Assembly (NCBI GenBank): GCA_016212735.1
Contig: JACRDZ010000032.1
Span: 1 to 7,911 of the forward strand
Length of the DNA stretch: 7,911 nt
Direction of reading: 5' to 3'
Source: Candidatus Firestoneibacteriota bacterium
GTDB taxonomy: Bacteria; JACRDZ01
How positions within the stretch are numbered: the stretch's first letter is position 1; each line of letters opens with the position of its first letter. The translations under genes and the position numbers were made by a program. A model generated the notes under the pieces. The model saw only the letters and a list, made by a program, of their open reading frames with translations. It ran no database searches and was not told the origin of the DNA. Positions 1 through 5,673 of this stretch are shown here, one piece after another.

Positions 1-1
1 C

Positions 2-28
2 AGCTTATTTAAGCTATTTTTTAAATAG
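2..28 (+). terminator. Possible weak rho-independent terminator for a plus-strand gene left of the window
   Basis: The arms AGCTT (2-6) and AAGCT (11-15) form a 5-bp stem with an ATTT loop, and six T follow at 17-22. A second, AT-only dyad (CTATTT/AAATAG, 14-28) overlaps it. The stem is short and GC-poor. No gene is visible to its left, so the terminator role is a guess from geometry only. Confidence 0.25.
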
Positions 29-47
29 AAACAATGAAACCTCTTGA

Positions 48-99
48 GAACACAGAGATTTAAAAAATTATAAAAATAAACTCTGTGACCCTGTGGTTC
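48..99. repeat. CACAGAG/CTCTGTG inverted-repeat element
   Basis: CACAGAG at 51-57 is mirrored by CTCTGTG at 81-87. Pairing continues into the loop side (ATTTA against TAAA, with one bulged base), and outer GAAC/GTTC remnants occur at 48-51 and 96-99. The right side reads CTCTGTG-ACC-CTGTGG, a tandem of the same unit. This resembles dispersed CTCTGTG-type intergenic repeats that I recall from several uncultivated phyla and deltaproteobacterial genomes; the recollection could not be checked. It lies downstream of the response regulator gene and could fold as a hairpin in RNA from either strand, but no U-tract marks it as a classical terminator. Confidence 0.45.
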
Positions 100-158
100 A
101 TATTTTTCCCCTCTTTTTCATGTTACTTTTGACAGTACCTTCTTTATTTCTTTCTTTT

Positions 159-521
159 TTAATTTGAATTTATTATTACAGGTAATTCTTCAAAGAGTTT
201 ATCTTTCGGAATATATAAATCAGCCATGTTTTTACTGTTTTTGCAAAGTATTTCAATATCATACATGCTATAAAGAATTACCTTTATTTCGGGTTTTCCC
301 ATTTTTATTATTTCACATGCTTTTATCCCATCCATAACAGGCATATTAATATCCATAATCACAAGTAAGGGATTTAGTTCCAAACAGAGAGCAAATGCTT
401 CTTCCCCATTTTTTGCTTCACCTACTAAATCAATATTCTTAATACTTTTAAGATAATTTTTGAGAGTTCTTCTGAAAAATTCATGATCATCGACAATTAT
501 GGTTTTGATTTTTGATTGCAT
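159..521 (-). CDS. Single-domain (receiver-only) response regulator
   Basis: This is a 120-residue CheY-like receiver domain with no output domain. The acidic pocket is present (D11, D12), the phospho-acceptor is D57 in the MDINMP motif, the switch Ser is S85 and the conserved Lys is K106 in the IPKDK segment. The VDDHE start and the VGEAKNGEEA segment are typical of NarL-type receivers. The tail ADLYIPKDKLFEEL resembles stand-alone receivers with a GAD-x-SKD-x-EEL ending, so the gene looks complete. A GGAAG Shine-Dalgarno lies 7 nt before the ATG. It would be phosphorylated in the cytoplasm by a histidine kinase and act by protein contact. The only kinase in view is the broken one at 1776-2831, and the toxin-antitoxin pair lies between them, so its partner is unknown. 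Confidence 0.85.
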   Translation of the reverse strand: MQSKIKTIIVDDHEFFRRTLKNYLKSIKNIDLVGEAKNGEEAFALCLELNPLLVIMDINMPVMDGIKACEIIKMGKPEIKVILYSMYDIEILCKNSKNMADLYIPKDKLFEELPVIINSN

Positions 522-548
522 TTTAATTCTTCCGGTTTTGTTAGGAAT

Positions 549-579
549 ATTGTATGTTTTAAAGTTTACCCATTTTTAA
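549..579 (-). promoter_or_regulatory. Candidate promoter for the receiver gene
   Basis: Read on the minus strand, TACAAT (554-549) matches the -10 consensus at five of six bases and lies 27 nt before the start codon. The best -35 is a poor TTAAAA at 579-574 with a 19-bp spacer. This is weak evidence in AT-rich DNA. Confidence 0.25.
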
Positions 580-672
580 TAGGATTTCTATCGGGTGAAT
601 ACTGTATTTTTTTGTCAGGTGTTTACCTGACAGGGTCCGGGGTAGAACAGAAATTACGGGACTAATCCTATT
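578..672. repeat. Inverted repeat pair AATAGGATT / AATCCTATT enclosing a hairpin
   Basis: The 9-bp arms at 578-586 and 664-672 are perfect inverted copies and enclose 77 bp. The enclosed DNA is visibly richer in GC than its flanks (GGGTCCGGGG around 633-642) and contains the hairpin at 613-632. The layout would suit a small non-autonomous element of about 95 bp, but no target-site duplication could be seen. The right arm runs into the -35 box of the antitoxin promoter. Confidence 0.3.
613..632. repeat. Perfect 8-bp hairpin between divergent genes
   Basis: TGTCAGGT (613-620) and ACCTGACA (625-632) are exact inverted arms around a GTTT loop, with a possible G-U pair beyond (612/633). Seven T precede it at 607-613 on the plus strand, so a minus-strand transcript would have A after the stem rather than U, and a plus-strand transcript has AGGGTCC after it. 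It is therefore not a rho-independent terminator on either strand. It could be a protein-binding dyad or a REP-like repeat. Confidence 0.5.
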
Positions 673-699
673 GACAAAATAATAATTGTGTATTACATT
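671..699 (+). promoter_or_regulatory. Sigma-70-like promoter of the toxin-antitoxin operon
   Basis: A perfect TTGACA -35 box at 671-676 is followed after exactly 17 bp by TACATT (694-699), a four-of-six match to TATAAT. The antitoxin start lies about 45 nt beyond. The -10 box sits inside a large dyad (679-718), which fits an autoregulated promoter. Confidence 0.55.
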
Positions 700-718
700 T
701 GTAATATCAAATTATTAT
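679..718. promoter_or_regulatory. 40-bp two-tier dyad, probable antitoxin operator
   Basis: The outer arms ATAATAATT (679-687) and AATTATTAT (710-718) and the inner arms TATTACA (691-697) and TGTAATA (700-706) share one centre at 698/699. Three unpaired positions per side separate the tiers. The dyad covers the -10 box and the probable transcription start of the antitoxin-toxin operon. Ribbon-helix-helix antitoxins bind such palindromes as paired dimers, often with their toxin, and repress their own promoter. Operator function is inferred. Low-complexity AT content weakens the outer arms, but the inner 7-bp arms are less trivial. Confidence 0.5.
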
Positions 719-729
719 AAAGCTAATAA

Positions 730-740
730 AAGGAGATGAT
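730..740 (+). promoter_or_regulatory. Extended Shine-Dalgarno that fixes the antitoxin start
   Basis: AAGGAGATGAT matches the full 16S-complementary sequence AAGGAGGTGAT at ten of eleven positions. It contains an in-frame ATG (736-738), which therefore belongs to the ribosome-binding site rather than being the start. The next in-frame ATG (745) is correctly spaced, four bases after the motif. Confidence 0.7.
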
Positions 741-744
741 AAAA

Positions 745-975
745 ATGAGAAAAAATGCTATTGCCAGCTTCTCTCTTCCGCAGGATGTTATGAGGCAGGC
801 TGATGAATTAGTTAGAGAAGAAAAAAAAACAAAAAGTGAAATAGTTCGTGAAGCTATCAAGCAATATTATTCCAGTTACAAATGGCGTAAACTTCAGGAA
901 GTAGGGATAAAAAAAGCAAAAAAGATAGGTATTAAAAGCGAAGAAGATATTTATACATGGCTTAATAGAGATTAA
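745..975 (+). CDS. Ribbon-helix-helix (CopG/Arc-like) antitoxin
   Basis: This is a 76-residue DNA-binding antitoxin. From the ATG at 745 the protein opens MRKNAIASFSLP. The ASFSLPQDV strand would insert in the DNA major groove, and two helices follow (about residues 12-22 and 27-41, with KTKSEIVREAIKQYY) in the CopG/Arc pattern. The C-terminal part (about 45-76), lysine-rich and ending in SEEDIYTWLNRD, would wrap and block the toxin. An upstream in-frame ATG at 736 is rejected because it lies inside the Shine-Dalgarno. The toxin gene starts 13 bp after the stop. The 40-bp dyad over the promoter fits autorepression. The ribbon-helix-helix fold is clear; the antitoxin role is inferred from the neighbouring PIN gene. 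Confidence 0.85.
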   Translation: MRKNAIASFSLPQDVMRQADELVREEKKTKSEIVREAIKQYYSSYKWRKLQEVGIKKAKKIGIKSEEDIYTWLNRD

Positions 976-988
976 GAGAGAGGTACGT

Positions 989-1411
989 ATGTCTATTAAA
1001 GTTGTATTGGATACAAATATTTATATATCGGCTCTTCTTGTTCCTGGAAGCAATCCCGATAAAATAATCCATCTCGCAATAAATAAATTTTTAGAAATTT
1101 ATATTTCTCCGGAAATTTTAAAGGAATTGGAAAATAATTTAGTTAAAAAATTTGAATATACAGATAAAGAAGCAAAAGAAGTAATAATCTGGCTGGAAAG
1201 TATTGCCAGAATAATTAAACCTGTACACAGTATAGCAAATGTATGCAAAAAAGATAGCGATCATTGTATTCTGGAATGTGCAATGTCAGGAGGTGCTGAT
1301 TTTATTGTATCGGGAGATAAAAAGCATTTATTATCAATTAAAAAATATAGTAATATTGAAATTATATCTCCTGCAGAATTTCTTAAAAAAATAATGAATG
1401 ACAATGCCTAA
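989..1411 (+). CDS. PIN-domain toxin, putative ribonuclease (COG1569-type)
   Basis: This 140-residue protein is a complete PIN domain of the family often annotated as 'putative toxin-antitoxin system toxin component, PIN family'. The metal-binding acidic set is visible: D8 with N10 in VLDTN, E46 in LKELE, D91 (with D89) in KDSDHCIL, and D110 in VSGDKKHLL. Such proteins are Mg/Mn-dependent endoribonucleases that cut cellular RNA when freed from the antitoxin. A GAGAGG ribosome site lies about 6 nt before the ATG, and the antitoxin gene ends 13 bp upstream, so the pair is one operon. Its last 4 bp overlap tail-to-tail with the response-regulator fragment on the other strand. All catalytic acids are kept, so it looks active; the RNA target cannot be told. 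Confidence 0.87.
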   Translation: MSIKVVLDTNIYISALLVPGSNPDKIIHLAINKFLEIYISPEILKELENNLVKKFEYTDKEAKEVIIWLESIARIIKPVHSIANVCKKDSDHCILECAMSGGADFIVSGDKKHLLSIKKYSNIEIISPAEFLKKIMNDNA

Positions 1412-1773
1412 AGTAATACCTCTGACTCTATAGCATATTTCACAAGACTCGCTGTATTATGAATATCCAATTTTTCCATAATCCTTGTTCTATGCGTCTC
1501 AACGGTTTTTACACTTATAAAAAGTTTATTTGATATTTCTTTATTCGTAAGTCCTGATGCAATTAATTTTAAAATTTCCTTTTCCCGATCTGAGAGAATT
1601 TCGTTTTTATTTTTTATTTGCTTATTTTTATGAACGGATGGACTGATAAATTTTTCGCCTGAACTTACTTTCCTTATTGCATAAACAAGATCATGAAAAG
1701 CATTTTCTTTGAGAACATATCCGGATATTCCCGATTTTATTGCTTTATTAATTATATGATAATCATTATGCAT
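1408..1773 (-). pseudogene. NarL/LuxR-type response regulator, 5'-truncated remnant
   Basis: The 121 residues start inside a receiver domain. MHNDYHIINKAIKSG matches the beta4-alpha4 part of NarL-type receivers, GYVLK carries the conserved Lys (K22), and a LuxR helix-turn-helix follows (about 58-115, with LSDREKEILKLIASG and SVKTVETHRTRIMEKL). The first ~85 residues of the family, including the acidic pair and the phospho-Asp, are missing. Upstream the frame stays open for only about 12 codons (the part nearest the ATG reads YFLT, as expected before MHND) and then meets a TAA within the kinase coding sequence. No Shine-Dalgarno precedes the ATG. The DNA-binding half is intact, so a phosphorylation-independent protein is possible, but a decaying fragment is the simpler reading. 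Confidence 0.75.
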
Positions 1774-1775
1774 GG

Positions 1776-2831
1776 TTAAAAAGTAGCAAGTCCTATCCCT
1801 TTTAGCTTATCTTTCATGCCAGAATAATCAAAGCCTCTGCCATTATCACTTATTTTTAAAAACAAAGTGTTTTTTTCTTGCCTGAGTTCGACATTTACAG
1901 TATTTGCTCCGGAATGCTTTAAAATATTGGTTAAAGCTTCCTGATATATTCTATAGACATTATTTTTAATTTTTTCATCGATATCTTTTACTTCATGAGC
2001 ACAATCAATTATAATATTTATACCTGTTTTCTGCTGAAATTTTTTGCTGTACCACTCTATTATTTCTTTGATGTCTATTCTCTCGATGAATGCGGGTCTT
2101 AAGTTCTGAGCTATATTTCTTAATTCTTCTATTGAATCTGATACTTCGGATATAAGATTTTGAAACTGATTATCCTGCTTAAAGTCTTTAATATTCTTTT
2201 CTTTCGCTTCCATCATTTGAAGATTAAGTTTTATTGCAATCAAAGATTGCCCGACTCCATCATGAATTTCTCTTGAAATCTTTTTTCTTTCTTCCTCTTC
2301 GGCATCTATTATTTTTCCAGACAATGTTTTAATATTCTTCTGAGTATGAACGAATTTTTCAGCTGAAGCATACATTATACAAATAATAAAAAATGGAGCG
2401 GAAAAAGCCGATATAGAATCACCATAAAATTCACTGAATTGCAAGACCCCGAGCATTTCGAATATAAAAATCATTACACCGATGCCAAGACCAATTATTC
2501 CAATAAGAATCGGTTTTGATTCATCTGCTTTTTGTAAATACGCTTTTATTGAAACAGAAGAAATTGTATAAACTGACAATAAAATCAGAATTATATACAA
2601 ATAATTAATAAAATGATATGTCTTGTAATTCAGAAAAAATAAAGAAAATAAAAATGCAAAACCGGATAAAAATATAATAAATTTTTGTATAAGATTTACC
2701 TTAAACTTATACATCTGCAAAACAAAAAGCAATATATTCGCCGGAAAGATCCCTGAGAGCGCAAAAACTATTCTTCCGATAAAAATGCCTTGCTTTACAT
2801 TATCAGATGTATTATTAATATAAAAGTTTAA
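1776..2831 (-). pseudogene. NarL/DesK-family membrane histidine kinase, truncated at both ends
   Basis: Numbering is from a TTG at 2732, which gives 318 residues. Hydrophobic segments lie at about 17-35, 41-62, 75-96 and 108-124. A HisKA_3 dimerisation helix follows with the phospho-acceptor H157 in REIHDGVGQ, then a HATPase_c domain with N-box N269 (QEALTNILKHSG) and G1 box DNGRGF (296-301). The protein stops right after G2 (GIGLATF), about 35-45 residues short of the family end. At the other end the frame stays open through another membrane segment back to base 2831, next to the stop codon of the radical SAM gene. Neither the TTG at 2732 nor the ATG at 2714 has a ribosome site. It once phosphorylated the regulator at 1408-1773. 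It is probably inactive, since the ATP-lid end is lost. Confidence 0.72.
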
Positions 2832-4229
2832 TTAAATAAAATCACGTTTACTATCATTTTTAAGGAATTTTATTAAGAAATATGCGCTTCTTAAAATATT
2901 TATAGGTGCAAAAAATAACAATTTTAGTTTTTTTAAGTAAAAACCATAGCGAAAATAAAATTTATAATAAAATTGTTTTTCCCATTCAAGGGTATTTTGT
3001 TCATAAAGAGGTAATTTGAAAGTTACTTTATATGGGAACAAACTAAATTCGATTTTATCTTTATATTGTTCAAAAAGCTCTGTACCAGGAATAAATTTCA
3101 GTCTTGTTACTATTATAAAATCAAAATTTATATCAATAGCCATATTAATGCTTAATTTCAAATCTTCTTCTGTTTCAGAAGGAGCACCTACAATAAAAAA
3201 AGCAGAAAAATCCAATCCAGATGTTTTTAATAAACTCATTTTTGATTTTATATCAAAAGCAGTATATTTTTTATTATACAGCTTGAGAATGCGGTCACTG
3301 CCGCTTTCAATACCGAGATAGATTCTTTTACATCCAGCGTTTTTCATATTCATTACAAGTTCATAATCTAATGTGTCTATACGACTTAAGCATGACCAGG
3401 AGATGTTTAATTTTTGTTCAATAATACGCTGGCATATTTCAATTGCTTGATTTTTGTCAGATGTAAAGTTATCATCCAGAAAACGGAAATTATTTATTTT
3501 AAAACTATTTTTATACCATTTTAGTTTTTTTACTATTATTTCAGGAGAAGCATAATATATTCTTGCGCCAAAACTTTTAACACAATATATACAGCTTCCA
3601 CTGCAACCTCTTGAAGCATAAAAAGCCATCATTGGAGAACCTAGATATGGTTCTCTATATGATTTTAAATTTATAAGATTCGGATCAGGGAAAGGTAAAT
3701 TGTCCAATTCATTTATGCGCGGAGCAGGGGGATTATGTATAATTTTGTCCGAATCACGAAAGCTTATACCCAAAAGAGTTTTAAAAGATACTCTTTTTTC
3801 TAAGAGATCATATAAATAAGAAAAAATTAATTCTGGTTCTCCGCGAATGATTATGTCTATATTTGTAGAAGATAGTATTTCTTCCGGGAAAATAGAAGGT
3901 AAATATCCGACTATTATTATCTTAATTTGAGGGAATATTTTTTTTATACAGCTTAAAGATTCTATATCAGAAGAGAAGGACTCAAATCCTGGCATACTGA
4001 CCAGGATTTCGGGTTCATATTTTTTAATAAATTCAATAATATTTTCTAAATTTAATTTTTCTGCAATAGCATCAATTAAAATCACATCAGCTTTTTTCCA
4101 TTGTATTGCAATTGTTCCTAAAGACATTAGTTCATAAGGCGGGAGTAAGAAATTTGGTGCATAATAAGTGCTTATAAATCGCCTCATTATTTGATGTTCA
4201 TAAGGTGGATTAAGCATTAATATTTTCAT
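2832..4229 (-). CDS. B12-binding-domain radical SAM protein (downstream copy)
   Basis: This 465-residue cytoplasmic iron-sulfur enzyme has a Rossmann-like cobalamin-binding type domain (about 1-150: MKILMLNPPYE start, LIDAIAE, IRGEPE at 128-133) and a radical SAM barrel (about 195-395). C209, C213 and C216 (SRGCSGSCIYC) would bind the 4Fe-4S cluster that cleaves S-adenosylmethionine. LGIESGSDRIL (305-315) and the IPGTELFEQY segment are typical of the B12-binding class. The usual DxHxxG cobalamin motif is not seen, as is common in this class. Family members methylate unactivated carbons or rearrange lipids and natural products; the substrate here is unknown. A CGGAG site lies 6 nt before the ATG, and the gene starts 19 bp after its paralogue stops. 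It is the last intact gene of the operon. Confidence 0.88.
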   Translation of the reverse strand: MKILMLNPPYEHQIMRRFISTYYAPNFLLPPYELMSLGTIAIQWKKADVILIDAIAEKLNLENIIEFIKKYEPEILVSMPGFESFSSDIESLSCIKKIFPQIKIIIVGYLPSIFPEEILSSTNIDIIIRGEPELIFSYLYDLLEKRVSFKTLLGISFRDSDKIIHNPPAPRINELDNLPFPDPNLINLKSYREPYLGSPMMAFYASRGCSGSCIYCVKSFGARIYYASPEIIVKKLKWYKNSFKINNFRFLDDNFTSDKNQAIEICQRIIEQKLNISWSCLSRIDTLDYELVMNMKNAGCKRIYLGIESGSDRILKLYNKKYTAFDIKSKMSLLKTSGLDFSAFFIVGAPSETEEDLKLSINMAIDINFDFIIVTRLKFIPGTELFEQYKDKIEFSLFPYKVTFKLPLYEQNTLEWEKQFYYKFYFRYGFYLKKLKLLFFAPINILRSAYFLIKFLKNDSKRDFI

Positions 4230-4248
4230 ATTTGCTCCGAAGATAACT

Positions 4249-5673
4249 TTAATCTTTTTTATTAAATTGGATTTTTAAAAATGCATTCAGTCCGAGAAAA
4301 ATTCCTTTAATAAAATGCAGTTTTAGTAATTTAGATAAAAATATTTTAATTTGTCTGGGTCTGAAATAGAATTTATATATAAGTTTTTTGTAATATTCAT
4401 TTAAATCTTCGTGTGTTAAACCTGAAGGTAAAAAAACAGGATTGGAACAGCTCATTTTTTCCCAATCATTACAGATTTTACCATATTTAGCAACTGTATT
4501 ATAACTTTTAGTCCCTGGAAAAGGAGTAAAAAACCACGGCAGAATATATGTAAGCGGCAGACTTTTTACAAAATCTATTGTTTTTTCTATTGTAGCTGGA
4601 GTTTCAAGAGGATTCCCTATCATTAAAAAGCCTATAGTTTCCAACCCAATTTCATTCGCCCAGTTTACCGCATTATGTATTTGTTCAAGAGTAATACCTT
4701 TTTCTATTACATCCAGAATTTCCTGATTGCCGCTTTCTATTCCGAATGCTATTGACCAGCAGCCGGAATTTTTCATTTTAAGTAAAAGATCAGGAGTCAC
4801 AGTATCTACTCGCGCCTGACATGACCATGTAATATTTTCATTGAATATCTTATCACAGAATTCATTAATACGCGGTTTTGAAATAGTCAGTGTATCATCT
4901 TGAAAGTTTATATCTTTAATATTATATGTTTTTTTAAGATTTTGAATAAGTTTAATAATATAATCAATACTAAATGTTCTATATGTATCTTTAAGAACAG
5001 CGCTATCGCAAAAAATACATTTATATGGGCATCCACGGGAAGTAGATAACATAATTGATGGTAACTTTTGAAATTTTAATACTGCAGGACGATATGTATG
5101 TGTAAAATCTGGCAGTAAATCAAAAGCAGGGGAGGGAAGATTATCTATATCCTGTATTAACTGGCGGGGTTCCGTTGTTATTAATTCATCTTTATGTCTA
5201 TAAATAATTCCTTTAATTTCCCTGAAACTTTTATTATATTTTAATGCTTCCAGAAGCTCTATTATAGTTTTTTCACCTTCACCTATTACAGCAAAATCGA
5301 ATTGAGGATAATTTTTAAATGTTTGAATAGGTAAAGCTGTGACATGAACTCCTCCTAAAATGATTTTTATATTTGGAGCATATTTTTTAAGCATAAGAGC
5401 AATTTCTGCGGCATTTTTAATACTTAAAGTCATTGCTGTAATCCCGACATAATTTGGATTTTTTTCAAGAGTTTTTAGTATAACCTCATCTTTATTGAGA
5501 AAATATGCTTCAGAATCTATTATAGCTGGAATGTAACCGTGTTCTCTGACAGCTGCAGCGAGATAACAAAGATTGAAAGGAGGGCTGTGGCTTCCCATGT
5601 TTTCAAATGGGCCAAGTCTGTTTTTATAAGTCATTGGCGGATTTATAAATACGATATCAAATAAAGAATTCAT
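4249..5673 (-). CDS. B12-binding-domain radical SAM protein (upstream copy)
   Basis: This 474-residue protein has the same layout as the next gene. The B12-binding domain (about 1-145) shows INPPM, GGVHVT (107-112) and IGEGE (130-134). The radical SAM domain (about 205-400) has C215, C219 and C222 in SRGCPYKCIFC, QDDTL (258-262), GIESG (311-315) and TPFPGT (383-388). The start codon overlaps the stop of the glycosyltransferase gene by one base (TAATG), so translation is probably coupled. Its C-terminal tail shares YKFYFR (433-438) with the downstream copy (422-427), which places both in one subfamily. Within a glycosyltransferase operon a role in modifying a sugar, carrier lipid or surface molecule is likely, but that is context only. 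Confidence 0.88.
   Translation of the reverse strand: MNSLFDIVFINPPMTYKNRLGPFENMGSHSPPFNLCYLAAAVREHGYIPAIIDSEAYFLNKDEVILKTLEKNPNYVGITAMTLSIKNAAEIALMLKKYAPNIKIILGGVHVTALPIQTFKNYPQFDFAVIGEGEKTIIELLEALKYNKSFREIKGIIYRHKDELITTEPRQLIQDIDNLPSPAFDLLPDFTHTYRPAVLKFQKLPSIMLSTSRGCPYKCIFCDSAVLKDTYRTFSIDYIIKLIQNLKKTYNIKDINFQDDTLTISKPRINEFCDKIFNENITWSCQARVDTVTPDLLLKMKNSGCWSIAFGIESGNQEILDVIEKGITLEQIHNAVNWANEIGLETIGFLMIGNPLETPATIEKTIDFVKSLPLTYILPWFFTPFPGTKSYNTVAKYGKICNDWEKMSCSNPVFLPSGLTHEDLNEYYKKLIYKFYFRPRQIKIFLSKLLKLHFIKGIFLGLNAFLKIQFNKKD

Noticed and set aside
613..632. Rho-independent terminator for either divergent gene
   Set aside because: The T-run precedes the stem on the plus strand, and on the minus strand A residues follow it, so no U-tract follows the stem in either RNA. 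It also lies upstream of both genes.
736..738. ATG as start of the antitoxin
   Set aside because: It is part of the AAGGAGATGAT ribosome-binding site. The ATG at 745 is correctly spaced.
1408..1773. Stand-alone LuxR-type transcription factor without receiver
   Set aside because: The N-terminus is the last third of a receiver domain (MHNDYH...GYVLK), not a linker, and there is no ribosome site. A truncated regulator explains it better, though residual DNA binding is not excluded.
3016..3321. Plus-strand open frame of about 100 codons
   Set aside because: It lies wholly antisense to the radical SAM gene, whose conserved motifs span the region. It has no ribosome site, and its composition is that of a mirrored coding frame.
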